Positions 11,150 through 23,909 of a stretch of 64,000 nt of DNA are shown piece by piece. The stretch is from Leptobrachium leishanense (taxonomy: Eukaryota > Chordata > Amphibia > Anura > Megophryidae). Below the pieces are notes generated by a model. It was not told where the DNA came from, made no database searches, and saw nothing but the letters and a program-made list of their open reading frames with translations. The stretch's first letter is position 1. Each line of letters begins with the position of its first letter. Position numbers and translations under genes: made by a program. The DNA is taken from the NCBI GenBank assembly GCA_009667805.1, contig CM019067.1, forward strand, positions 71,194,997 through 71,258,996, given 5' to 3'.

Positions 11150-14100
11150 AAACCAAAAGGAGGGGAAAAAAAAAAATTATAATCCCAGAATCAGGATATA
11201 AACTACCATGAAAATTCTACGACGTATGTTTTCACTTCGTGCAAGTCATGGGTTGCTTATCAAACCCTTATGCAAACTCCGAGCAGGCGGTAAAAAATCT
11301 GACACACACACAAACACTACGAATAGATTACACAAATATGTTATTTCGAAGTATATATCATTTTTTTCTACATTATAAGTATATATGCGTTTATTTAATG
11401 TTAACCCTATCAGCGTTACACTTTAAAGATCCCGGACTAGATTTCCATTCCTGGAAAAGATACAAACATTGCTACTGTAGTTTTTTCATAAACTCATCTT
11501 AATAAACTATTTATCAGTGCATCGGGTCGATAACATACAAATTGGGCCGGCTTGTATTGTGTGCCTGGTTATTCGAGGAAATGTTATGGTTTGTTGTGTT
11601 ACCAAGGTCTACCAATAGATGGCGCTCAGTTATCAGACAGAGACTTAATACAGCAGACACCAGCAGGTCTTTCCTTTTTCCTAAAAAATAAGCAATTTTA
11701 AGACAAAGACATTTCCCTTTGTTCTTTGTTGACCAAAATGATATGTAGGGACAATCTGAATAAAATGCTCGCTGCCCAGCGAATATGAGCATTAACCTAG
11801 TTCTTAGGGGGATGGAGTGGAGGGGATGATTAGAAGGAATATACCCCCCCACACACATATATATATATATATTTTTATACACACAACTGCATTTTTTGCA
11901 TTTAAAAATGAATTGTAACCATGTTTAAATTAGTTATAGAATAACGGGAATATTTTGTGAATAATGATTTTGACGCGGTGAAAGACTTATGCAATGCATT
12001 AATCGTATTTTGTTACTAATTCTCCATTGTTTTGCCTAAATCAGCTGCTGTTTTTTTAAAACAACATTTAAGCTATATTTAAGTGGGATGCACTGCATTT
12101 TGTATGATTTTATATATAGGCTTGTGTATATATATAGATATATATATATAGATCACTCTCGAAAGCTTGTATTTTAAATGTAACGTTAGTCCAATAAAAA
12201 AGGTATCACTACAGACTGCTATACTCGTGATTTTGGCATCTGGACTAACACGGCCTACCTACTCTATATATATATATATACACATATATACACATATATA
12301 CAGACACACAAGCACATAAATATATATATATATATATATATCTGATAGAAGACAAAATATTTTCCAAAATCATAATGATAAGGAAGCAAAGTATCGCATA
12401 CGCATTAACGCTTTGAATGTGTACACTCGAGCTGAAGTCGGAAAAGATTCAGCGGTGATTTTTAAATAAACTTAAAAATATTAAGTGCCGCATTTGAGGC
12501 AACGTGTAGTAAGAATGCGCTAAAGACTTTCCCATTGATCCAAAGGCCTTATGTCCTTTCTGTTGTTGTTGTTGTTGTTTGTTTACTTCTTTATTTATTT
12601 TGGAGCACTTGCCCCAAGGCACGAGACAAGCATCTTAACTCCGTGAATTATCATCATCTGTCTCAGAAAGGTGGATATCATGTAATGGGCTATCGCAGAC
12701 ATCTGCTGGTTAACAGGGGCGCGGGTGATATATCTTAAAGATTTATCATTTTGGATTATTGATCTAATTTAGAACATGCCAAATATTATCAATGCAAATC
12801 TGACTGTGGGCCTGCAAATTCAGCACAAAAAAACCTACATGCTTTGCCAATCCGGCACGCGCGCGCTCTGCATGGATACACAGATGCCGTTGCATACATA
12901 AAAATCTAATAAATAGTAATGCTCCATGATATTGTGCTTCCAGCTCTTTTTTTTTTGTCTAAAAGATATGATCAGTGTTGCTGTGTGAGGTTACTTTACC
13001 GCCACAATTTAGATATTTTGAGTATTTGTGCTTCACCGGGCGGTGGTTAATGCAGCCAATAATCTGGATTTCTTGTAATTATTTGCATGATTAATATTAT
13101 AATTATTAGGTTGCAGGGACAGGATTTTCTGTTGAACATAAACTGACAATTCTAATATTTACTTAATTCAAAACAAAAAATAGAAAAAAAGTCCCGATCA
13201 ATAAATAACTTTTTTTTTTACTTATTTGCAAGCATATATTTTTTTTTAAACATATATGACTATATGCAAACGATGGAGATTTTTAGTACTGTATGCCATC
13301 ACATTGTAACCCCTTTTACTTTGCATAGCGTGCATACACCAGACAATGCACAGCTTGAGAAATCATGGAAAATAATACTATTATGTAAACACACTGAACA
13401 TCTGCAGGCTATATAAGAAGTGAGAAGTGTTGCTCATTGCATGTTACACTTTGGGGTGACTATGTGGTTAAACGCATGGAGAGCTGCGCCCATAGGAAGT
13501 TAAGGGGTTAACACCCAACTACATCTGCATCTCTTTGAGCAAATGAGTGGAACTTTAATAATTTCAACACGTGTTGAAATACGGACGCAATCTAATGAAC
13601 AACTTCAAGTGAGACTCCTTTCAAAATCTAAGATAAACCCTCCAGGCTGTAAAACAAAATCTCACTAAGGGGGGGAAAAGGGGAGAAAAAAAAAGGGGGG
13701 GGTGCTGCCATTACCCAATAAAGAAAATGTAATCACACATTAAATCACCCCCCCCCCAGCCCTCTAAAGCAATGTTTTTGGCTTTGTAAGTGTCAAGCCT
13801 TGAACGTTTTAGATGAGGCAACATTTTGTTCTCTTACCAGGTGTGTATCAGCTTATGTAGAAAACATCAAGCTTTGAAAAGCAATCACGTTTTCCTGAGT
13901 CGCACAGCAGGATATATTAAAAAAAAATGAAATACAAATGGGAATTATAGCTTGAAGTCTGAATGCTGCCATATTCAGAAAAAAGAAAAAAAAAAAAGGA
14001 AAAGGGGAATAAAAAAAAAAAAAAAGGAGAGAAAAAAAAAAAAAAAAAGAAGATCTTTGGGCCAGGTTACCATTCCGCATACTACAAAAATTTCAAATAG

Positions 14101-16230
14101 ATTTCCATAAATTGTACTTTATATATTGGTCACATTCTTCATCCCACAAGCTATGAGCGATCTAACACAGCCCGTTATTAAACGATTGTAGGATTTACTC
14201 TTTATAGGTTACTAACACATTTCAGATATGCACGGTATATGTTTACGTAAACAGAATGGAATGATTAACAAAATACCTTTAACTACATGAACCGTAATCA
14301 TTTGCGATCAGTATTGTTATGGGGAAAGGGACAGGAGCACATGATGTTTGTGTTGTGAAATAAAAAAAGAATAGGTACTGTAGATTCTGTAGAACACCAG
14401 TGACCAAAGGTTTTTATTCCTCTAATATATGTGCATTATATATAGGCCACATCCGTGTTCCCAAAAGCCCAATGTGAACCATGTGATAAATAATGGAATA
14501 TTAAAGTGATTTACTAGCAAGGATAAATTGAGATTTTGAACATTTTAATAAATGCCTTGGGGCGTATCATCCACCCTTCTGGTATTCGTATGAACCTCAG
14601 AAAGATGAAAGGCAGGTCTGACCCTGCCAGTAATGAACCTCACAACCTGACCGTGTTATCTCATTAGCTGATGGTCATTTTAATACGTAAAATAATCCAA
14701 AAATTTATATAATCTTACAAATGACACTAAAGTAACAAGTACAGAATTATATAGCAGAGGGAAATTGATAAATGATGGTTAATTAATAAAATGTAAATTA
14801 CAGCAGCGCCGTGAATACATTTAAATAGCTAAAAAAAAAACATCTATACGTATATACACGCACACGCAGACACACAGTGTCTGCATATACATATTATGTA
14901 TATGTAAAGATACACTATATATATGTACACAGAAGCATTTTTAATATACATACATACAAGCATTGCTAACATACACATCCAGAAGCAGGTCTACACATTC
15001 AATAGGTCTATATAAACATAATCAACATATTTAGCTATACAAAACACTCATGTAACGATGTTAAATGTGTATGCGTATATTCAAATCATATATATATATA
15101 CAGAAGCATTTTCAGACACACACGTACACATGTTAATAACCATCATATTTAAACAAATATATAACTCTCCTCTAGCTAATTGTTTTTCGTATATATGCAA
15201 ATTACATAATATATGTGTTTATGTTTACTAATGCTCTAAACACATAATAAAAGCAAACCTATCCACTGAATTTCCCTTTAAACATAACCAATTTCAGGCA
15301 AAAGTATTTATTTATTTTTTTAACACCGAGACACATTCCATCCGTTTCTCACGCCTGAGCCGCCCCTTTAAAAAAAAAATAAACAGTGTTGATTATTGAT
15401 AGGCTGCCGTGAAAGGGTTAAGTGAATTTACGTTTACCTATGCCCCAGACTTGAGCTTGAGTTGATCCCAAGCCAGAGGCACTAGCAGCTGCATGCTTTA
15501 TTTACAATCCCTTTGGCAGACTTACAACTGCCCCGGGCTATAACATAGTGTACCTAATGTTCAAACTGGCAGGTAATCTCATGTCAAACATACTTCTTTG
15601 ATTTAAAGTGATCAATAGATTCTTGTAAAGAGGTAATTTCTCTGATGTTTCCACCTTGCTTTTTCTTTACAGGTGATTCGCACAAAAGCCCACTTATATG
15701 ATGTGCGAACAATAAACAGAAAAGCTATAATCATGGTTTCTTTCCTTTATTTTTTTCCCCCGTCTCTTTTTTTTTTATATGTTTCCGGTGAACGACGATT
15801 TTGGATCAATACCCCGTGTAATACAATTATCTGCAATGATCTGGTTGTATTGAAAAAGAATTTGCAGTAGACCTCTAGGGGTTTTATCTAGAAGCAAGTT
15901 ATCAGGACGGGCTGTGAATAGGGAAGTAGAAAATTAAGGTGCTGACACCGACTGTCTATTGCAATCCAAATGGCTTCATTAATATTTCACCCAGGGATTC
16001 GCAAAGTTTCTGCTCCTTATTTTAAATAACTCTTACAAAAAGCGATTGTTCTTTGGACACAGGCCTTTTTTAAAAAAAAATGTATTTTACATCAGGTCTG
16101 CTGAGAGCGTCCCTTTTAACCCTTTCATTGAACAGCTGGCTATTTAACCCAATATTGTCACCTGCTAAATGATTTAGTGAAATGTCATTAAATAATGTAT
16201 AAACAGACAGGAATGTATAAAAAATAGAGT
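11150..16230. other. Intron, AT-rich, few recognisable repeats
   Basis: This stretch holds poly-A/T and TA runs (11855-11880, 12120-12345, 14030-14050) and a fragment of a foldback element at 12160-12262. No splice-flanked open frame in phase with the coiled-coil gene was seen. Confidence 0.6.
12160..12262 (+). mobile_element. Single arm of the foldback element seen at 33169-33505
   Basis: The segment with CTCGAAAGCTTGTATTTTAA, GTAACGTTAGTCCA and GATTTTGGCATCTGGACTAAC matches the right arm of the element at 33169-33505, including the TA-rich flank. Only one arm is present. Confidence 0.65.
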
Positions 16231-16255
16231 TAAGGTTAACTTGTCAGGAGTGAAA

Positions 16256-16347
16256 TTATATATATATATATATATATATATAACACACACATTATATATA
16301 CACACACATTATATATACACACACACCTATACACATACACATATTAT

Positions 16348-16380
<33 letters not shown>

Positions 16381-16900
16381 TATTATACACACACACACAT
16401 ATACACATACTATACACACACACACACCACACATATACATATACACATACTATACACACACACACACACATATACACATACTGTATACACACACACATAC
16501 TGTATACACATACACATATTATATATACACACACATACACATATTATATATACACACACATACACATATTATATATACACACATATACACATATTATATA
16601 TACACACATATACACATATTATATATACACACACACATATACACATATTATATATACACACACACATATACACACATTATATATACACACATATTATACA
16701 CACACACATATGCACATATTATATATACACACACACACACGTACATCCCATTGTACAGCGCTAAGGTATATACTGTATATCATTATATATACACATATTA
16801 TACACATACACATATTATATACACATTATACACATGTTATATATACACACATATACACACACACGCACATCCCATTGTACAGCGCTAAGGAATTTGTTGG
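16256..16900. repeat. CA/TA microsatellite with L2-tail fragments
   Basis: A long compound run of TA, CACA and 'ATATTATATATACACACA' units covers the region. Two short pieces ending TGTACAGCGCTAAGG occur at about 16747-16768 and 16869-16915, the stereotyped 3' end of frog L2-like elements. The open frame full of THTYTH is a repeat artefact. Confidence 0.9.
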
Positions 16901-16919
16901 CGCTTTATAAATGCCTGTA

Positions 16920-18550
16920 ACTAATATATAATATATATATACACACACACAAAGAGTGGAAAACAGCAAAATAAACCTGCTGCGATTATACAAGTGCATA
17001 CGTTCTTGCAATTCGCCACACGCAATGCCGATCACACACGAATGTGTTACAATAAATTGTAACTTTCCTTCTGATGACGTCTCAAATTTTCCTACTTTTT
17101 TTTTACACTAATATGATTTCTACATCATATGTGTCAGTTCTACATCCACAAGCAGATGGAAAGGCAGCCATGTGAAAGGCATCGCCAGAGACTGACAGAA
17201 AGGTGTGAATCGGGAATGGCTTTCCGCGTCCCTTTGAATATTTCATTTTTTATTTATTTATATATAGATTATATTATTTATTTATTTATTTTCGACACGA
17301 TCCGACCAAGGAGAGAAGTGTGTGACAGGCGGTGAAAGTCATTTACCTTGAATTAACAACAGTCGCCACCGTAAAAAAGAAACTAAAGAAACAGCGTAAC
17401 ATTTCATGGCAAGATAATAATCACTTGATCATTTTCATTTCACAAACTAATATTTGTGGGAACAGGTTTGTAGACAACAAATAAATGATTCAAATCATTA
17501 CGGTTTCTATATATAATCCATCCCTTTATTATTCTTTGGAAGGAAATCCTTCATTATTTTTGCTCGTAGCTGAGAAGAAATGACAGTCAGGCAGTTTTTA
17601 TTTTACTTCACTTTCCAGTTTAAATCCTTAACCGAGCTCAAACCTAAAATAAAATAATAATAAAAAAACGACACATTCGCCATTCACCTAGTTTTACGTA
17701 AATATGTCATTTTTATACTGCCTTAACAACCGAATCATAAGGCTTAGGATGCGCGGTAACGTGTTAAGAGTGACGGCCGCGCAGCGTAAGTGAACAGGAG
17801 GAGAAGTAAAGGAACCCAATTCTTTAGAAATCTTACTCATAGAATTCGTTCCCTGAAAACAAAAGCCCATCACGAGCTTGACACAAAATTTTCAGAAATG
17901 AGACCGTAGTATGGAAAAATAAAATGGATCGGAGGGTTGTAAATGTAACTGCGCACAGAAACCTAAACGCAAAAAAAAAAAGTAAAAAATATTTTGATTC
18001 AACGCTCAATATCGATTCGCTGATTGGTTCATGTCATTGGATGTAACGATTTTTGTAACCTGTTGCATTGTCAGCACTCATAGGGTGAAAATGCAGAAAC
18101 AAGCACCTTATAGTGCAAAACTATAGAAACGTCTGGCTTTTTAAGGAAATAATGTCTCTTTTTAAGTGAGTTGTAAATTATTGCATGGTTTTAATATCCA
18201 TCGTATGGGTCTGCGAGACAGGTCGTGCGGCCTTTAACACCTGAGATCAGCAATGGCCGACCTTGGCAACACACGTGCATCAAAACCCCAGTTCTGATTT
18301 GACCATGGTGGGAAATGCAGCATGGAAACATCTGAAGTGCTAAGGTTAGACTCACTTCCATAAACAACAGACGCAGCGCAGCAAGAGATATATACCAAAA
18401 TTCTCATATGTCATTCTAAAAAAAAAATTTAAAAAACACATAAAACACACATTCGGATCAAAGTGATGTCAGTCAAATAAATAGTGAGCAATTGCGTGCA
18501 GGTACAGGCCTGGTTAGAATCCACGAGCCCCTGGTTGTTTCTTCAGGCTA
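16920..18550. other. Intron, nothing recognised
   Basis: AT-rich unique-looking sequence between exon 3 and the microsatellite. No TIR pair, LINE tail or coding-like stretch was recognised. Confidence 0.55.
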
Positions 18551-18561
18551 CCATGTATTAC

Positions 18562-18808
18562 CTGTTTCTCGGTACAGCTTATGCATATCCTGTAGCTCTT
18601 GACTGAGTTCTTTAGCCTCGTTTCTGAGCGCATTGTTTTCTTTCTCCTTTTGATTCTTCTTTTTCTCTACGTCCTGGATGCTCCCTTCCAATTTCTTGAC
18701 CACGCTGTCAAGGTGCTCCGCCTCGGCCGCTTTTTCTTTGATACCTTCTCTTGCCTGCAGGAGATCGGCTTCTGACTTTCTCAGAAGGTCATCTCTTTTG
18801 CTTATCGC
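18562..18808 (-). CDS. Internal exon 3 of the coiled-coil protein gene
   Basis: The exon has 247 bases, 82 codons plus one base, entering in phase 0 and leaving in phase 1. The acceptor is CTAACAG|GCG and the donor ACAG|GTAATA. The peptide starts AISKRDDLLRKSEADLL and ends DMHKLYRET. It includes a very lysine-rich stretch (VEKKKNQKEKENNALR) inside the coiled coil. The extra final G pairs with the first two bases of the next exon to make an Ala codon. The preceding intron, 11.2 kb, is the longest between the clear exons and carries most of the transposon insertions of the 19-29 kb region. Confidence 0.88.
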
Positions 18809-19119
18809 CTGTTAGGTTGAAGAAAAATGGAGGGGAAAAAAAAAAACACATAAAGAAACAACTATATAACCCTCTGCGGATACAACATCGAGATGTATCA
18901 AAGAAATGGGTTAGCATGCTCCGCAAGGATCAATCTCAATCTATTTGATGTAATAATAAATATATATATATATATCATTTTATTATTTTAACCCAATGCA
19001 GCAAACATCATGCCTCTGTCCTTTGTCATCATTTATGTACAAAGTATTTTGTAATGAGTGCTGCATAATACCGCTTCATGCGTTGTTACTTTGAATCTTC
19101 ACATAATTAATTTTTTTAC

Positions 19120-20760
19120 AAAAAAACTATTATTATTATTATTATTTATTAAGCACCAACACATGCTGCAGCGCTGTACAATAGTGCAATGGGTAAAGAC
19201 AGGACAATTCTACAATACATACAGGAGACAGGTCAGTATTCCTGCCTGCAGATACAGGAGGACATGAGGGCCCTATTCACATGGCAACTTATAGTCTAGA
19301 TGGGTGAGGGGATGAGAAACAGGAGGGGGGGCTGCAGTGATGTGTTAATGCAGGGAAAGGTGAGGACCATTCTTGCGTCGGTCGGATGTCTTGTTACGGA
19401 GTCGGGTGGTAGGCTTCCCTAAACAGAAGTGTCTTTAGGGAGCGTTTAAATGAAGCCAGATTTGGGGACATTCGGATATTGCGAGGAAGCGCGTTCCATA
19501 GGGTCGGCGCCGCATGAGAAAAGTCCTGCAGTCTGGCATGTGAGGAGGTAATGATGGAGGAAGCCAGAAGCAGGTCACGGTTTGATCTTAGGGGGTGGAC
19601 TGGGGTGTATCTGGTGATTAGTGAGGACAGGTAGTGAGGGGCGGCGTTAGTGAGGGTTTTGTAGGTCAGGGTGAGTACTTTGAATGTGATTCTGCTGTGG
19701 ATGGGGAGCCAGTGCAAGGATTCACAGAGAGGAGCAGCAGAGACCGAGCGACGGGTGAGATGGATAAGCTGGGCTGTTGTGTTTTAGGATGGACTGCAGG
19801 GGGGAGAGGCGGGAGGTAGGAAGTAGGGATGTGCGTTTCGGGTTTCGGAATTTTGGAATTTTCACGAAATTTCCCGATTCGTGTTTTCGGATGCGGCCGA
19901 ATTTCCGAAAATTTTTAGATCCGAAAAGGTCAGATCCGAAACGTTTTCTGAGCCGAAACGAAATATTTTCGGATTTTTTGAATGGACTTGAACTGTGTCA
20001 AACGAGGAGAACAGACGTTCCGAAAAAACGAAAATTTTCCGAAAAACGAAAATCTTCCGAAAAACGAAAATTTTCCGAAAAACGAAAATTTTCTGAAAAC
20101 GAAAATGTTACGAAAAAAGCGAAAAGTCGATACAAAAACGAGCAAAGTGACACGAAAAATACGAAAAATGGTCGATATTCCGAAAAATGGACAATTCCGA
20201 AAAACGGACAATTCCGAAAAACGAAAATTTCCGAAATCACGAAAAGTCGATACAAAAACCGAGCACAGTGACACGAAAATACGAAAAATGGTCGATATTC
20301 CGAAAAAAAAATGTACCCGAAACACGAGCCGAACCGAATCGCATCGAAACCGGTCGAAACGAGCCGAATCGAAAAGTTTAAAAATCCGAAAAATCGAACC
20401 GAATCGAACCGAAAAAAAAAATCGGTGCACAAGCCTAGTAGGAAGGCCAATCAAGAGGTTGTTGCAGTAGTCCAGGTGAGAGATAACAAGCGAGTGGATA
20501 AGTTGTTTGGTGGTGTTGGCAGTCAGAAATGGACGAATTTTGGCGATATTGCAGAGGTGATTGCGGCAAGATGAGGAAAGTGACTGGATGTTGGGGCTGA
20601 AGGTAAGACTGGACTCAAGAGTCACTCCGAGGCAACGGACTTGGGCTGAAGGAAGGATAGTGATCCGTCAACAATTATAGAAAAGTTTGAAATTAGAGTT
20701 AGAGGGGAATTAGAAGAAGGAGCTCGATCTTGGACATATTGATCTTCATAATGAATTCGA
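19120..20760 (-). mobile_element. L2 LINE 3' half, interrupted by a hAT MITE
   Basis: The 3' end has (ATT)n and 'GCAGCGCTGTACAAT'. Minus-strand reading gives HWLPIHSRITFKVLTLTYKT, then APTLWNALPRNIRMSP, the classic L2 RT C-terminus. Upstream, beyond the insertion, it continues as LESSLTFSPNIQSLSSSCRN and LDYCNNLLIGLP, RT domain sequence also typical of L2. The LINE is therefore one copy cut in two at 19824-20437. It is 5'-truncated. Confidence 0.9.
19824..20437. mobile_element. hAT-type MITE built of CGAAAA-like repeats (614 bp)
   Basis: The ends are TAGGGATGTGC and GCACAAGCCTA, imperfect terminal inverted repeats. The flanks carry an exact 8-base target duplication, GTAGGAAG (19816-19823 and 20438-20445), the hAT signature. 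The interior consists of short variants of CCGAAAAACGAAAAT and GTCGATACAAAAAC, giving several spurious open frames on both strands. It inserted into the L2 copy and is younger than it. Confidence 0.9.
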
Positions 20761-21880
20761 ATTAATACTAAATTAAAAATGGCTAAATCTGACTTTCACA
20801 TCTGATCAAGTTCAAGAAATTCAGCTTTTCCAAAAATGAAATTTTGGGTATATTCACCTGTGGTGAATAGCAAACAGGGCAAACTTTAATTCAGATTTGT
20901 TTATCAACATGTGGGTTGTAAACAAATCTGCTAATGGAGGAAAGATCAAAAGCAGATAAGTACAACATCCCCTTGAGATGCATTAAGCAGAATATGATGG
21001 GTTTCCTATGAAACTCCAGCACCAAAGCTTTGTGGTTGAACATTTACGGATGATGTTGTGTTTTTGTTTCTTCAAAAACAGCGAAATGTAAGTTAAAGTT
21101 ATTAAAGTTATTGTCTCCTACTATGCAAGAAAATTATAAAAAAAAAATACTATTTGGTTACTAAATATCACAAAAAAAATGCAAGGAGTCGATCCAGGCT
21201 CCAACCCAAGACTCGGAAAAACTGTGATAGGCTTATGTTCACGTTATTCCATTTAAAAAAAAATTCCAATACATTTACACAAAGATCTTTCAAATGTTTA
21301 ACACCTCTGTCTCTAGATGGAGTATTGTTTCAAGTGGAAATAATGCAGCATAAAGTGGGAGCTGACATATGATACCATCTATGGTGCTATGCGTTGCCAA
21401 TGGTAACAGCTCATGGAATTCATAGGACGCCATGAAGAAAAAAACGACCCTATGCGAGCTTGAATTAGCGGAGTAGCGACTGGGTCATGGAAGAACACTG
21501 GTAACTATTTCTTCTCAGTGTTTCACCACATGCATCCAGAAGAAGTCACAAATGAAGTTGCCCTCTGCATTGTGGGGCCAGTGATAACAATTGAACTTTT
21601 TATTTATTTATATTAGAGTTAAGTGAAATATTGCAAAAGCAATCACTTAACACCATGTTTTCCAAACCAGCATTCTTTTCAGATTAAGTTCTTAAACCGT
21701 GAATAATGATCAAGGTTGAGGTATCTCATTAGGATAGGGTTGACCCATTGCTTACAGCTCCTACGCTACATGTAGGTCATACAAAACCTTACAGTAACAG
21801 CCACTAAAGCCAAAAATGAGGCTCAGTAGGAATCGCAGGTCAAGCCAGTCAATCAACAAATGGAATCATGGAGGCATTAA
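20760..21880. other. Intron, nothing recognised
   Basis: AT-rich sequence without a recognisable element or exon. Confidence 0.5.
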
Positions 21881-21882
21881 GT

Positions 21883-22141
21883 TTAACCCTTTCACTGCTG
21901 AGGACGTGTGGGGAACGTCTTTATTGACTCCAAAGGAAAGATAGGGGTTTGTTTGAACCCCAATATCTCCTGACTGATTTCAGCTAGCCGGGTCATGTTT
22001 GGTATCCTTAGAAAGGCCAGAGCATGGCCTTTCCAATAATACCAAACATGACCATGTTTAAAGTAAAAAAAATAAAAAATAAACACATTTTTCTTTTTTT
22101 TTTTTTTTAAACGTGAAATGGCTCAGCAGTGAAGGGGTTAA
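21883..22141. mobile_element. TTAA-flanked MITE (259 bp)
   Basis: It is bounded by TTAA on both sides with ends CCCTTTCACTGCTGAG / CTCAGCAGTGAAGGGG. TTAA targets with CCC starts suggest a piggyBac-type MITE (inference). The interior holds the ~65-bp hairpin module (21990-22054) and an A/T-rich part. Confidence 0.8.
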
Positions 22142-22284
22142 TGGTGCCACAGTTTAATATATTGGCCCACAAGTTGTGGACTTCTCTTAAGGACAGCAAT
22201 TCCGAACAAAGTTTGATATTAGCAGAGGACACGTATACAGTTTCAAGTATTTATAAAGTGCCAACAAGTTCCGTATAAAAAAGG

Positions 22285-23030
22285 TTTATAAATAAGTGTT
22301 TTTTTTTAATATTTTACCAGGAAGGATACATTGAGATTTCTCTTGTTTTCAAGTATGTCCTGGATTCAAGAACATTGAATTGTTACAGTAGGTACAGAAA
22401 TACAAAGTAATAACATGCAAGATATTAAAAACAACACACAAATATACAGATTAACACAGAAAATAAATATGTAGGAAATATATTTACTATGTTACATGTT
22501 TACAGGTGCATTCTTTATTGAGGTATGTTAATAGAGATCTTCTAAGTGACTTTAGACTGGGGGAAGATTTGATGGCGTCTGGGAGGTTATTCCATAATTG
22601 TGGTGCTCTGTAGGAAAATGAGGATCGAGCCACTTTCTTTTTGTATTGTGTTACTGCAAGTAAGGTGCAGGTCCTGGATCGGAGGTTATAGGATGAGGGA
22701 ACTTCTGGGGAAGCAGCCTATTCAGGTAGGGTGATAGCTTCCCAGAAAAACTCTTAAACACCAGGTTGGAAAGGTGAAGAGTGCGTCTAGATTCCAGCGA
22801 CAGCCAGTTTAGCTCTTTTGACATGTCACATTCTGGGTCATGTATTTACATTGTAGCACAAAGAGGCAGAATGAGTTATATAATGTAGTAAGTTTATGAA
22901 GGTGTGTTTGCGGGGAAGCTATATACGCTACATCTCCGTATTCAGTAGCCGGCATAAGCATTTGTAGTACAATCTGGTTATATAAAAAGGTTATTTTCGA
23001 GATATTCTTGTTTTTTGAGCTGGGGACAGG
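22285..23030 (-). mobile_element. L2/CR1-type LINE 3' end
   Basis: It starts with the tail (TTTTACCAGGAAGGATACAT) and extends through the same RT C-terminal region as the copies at 379-1245 and 2060-2697. Here it reaches further upstream (to GTATTCAGTAGCCGGC and beyond). It is frameshifted. Confidence 0.75.
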
Positions 23031-23334
23031 TTCAATTAATCATCAAAATAGCAATTGAACAAAAATAAATAAATAAATAAAGCACAAGAATGGCAAAAAA
23101 CCAGACAAGTAGCTTCTTCGGGATTGCAAAACAAATACTCCATTACATTAATTAATCCCATTATGACAAAGTGTGAAAACAGGAAAACATGGTCAGAGAG
23201 TTTTGCGTTCAGCATAACTAAGCAATTAGAATTTGGAAAGTATAGGTAATTATTTAAAAGCATTTTTCGGAAGCATGTAAAATACTGCAGACTAAAAACG
23301 TAAAATTTCATTTTAGGAACCAATCAAAATGTTT

Positions 23335-23905
23335 TTTCTCTCTCTCCATACTCCTTGCTCCCAGCAGTAATTAGTATAATCCGCTTTGCTTTATTGTAAT
23401 ACTTCATTGGGGCAGGTTTCAAATCAATTAATATTTTGCGCTCATCATGACTGACTGGTACTTATTGGCTTGTTGCCACACCTTGATTCTCTATCACATT
23501 CAATCATGGCTCTTTTAATCTGAATATTTAGCATTCTTTCATGTCTTAATTACAGCAAATTGCACACAGTTGGCACCATTTCGCGAAATTAATCCCAGAG
23601 TACTTTGTTTCTGTCAAGCAGTCAAAGCCTTGGAGAATAATGGTAAATGTTATTGCAGATCTAAATTTAAATGACTGGCTATGTATTTATTGCAGGCCTT
23701 TAATTATTCGTGCAATTCATTTTGGTTCAAATGTTAAACATTGTTCATTAAAAATGTAAAATTACTCCAGACAACAAGCCAAGTTAACGTGTTCAGTCAC
23801 GCTATTAAGCATTCTACCGGGTTTCCTTTATTAGGGCGCTTTCTCAGGTGTGCGCAAGTCATTATGAACCGTGTATTATCACTTTGTTAAATTGTTTGCT
23901 CTTTA
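23335..23905. promoter_or_regulatory. Possible conserved non-coding element (by texture only)
   Basis: This is a block without repeats or open frames, dense in homeodomain-like TAATTA and ATTAAT cores and long non-degenerate AT-balanced words (for example TTAATTACAGCAAATTGC and CACCATTTCGCGAAATTAAT). That texture is typical of vertebrate developmental enhancers. No alignment was possible, so this is inference. Confidence 0.3.
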
Positions 23906-23909
23906 ATAT

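Noticed and set aside
16241..16888. 215-codon open frame rich in THTYTHI
   Set aside because: It is a translation of the CA/TA microsatellite.
19930..20625. Several 80-230-codon open frames on both strands
   Set aside because: They read through the CGAAAA-repeat MITE. Only the far end (LESSLTFSPNIQ, LDYCNNLLIGLP) belongs to L2 RT. The rest is low complexity.
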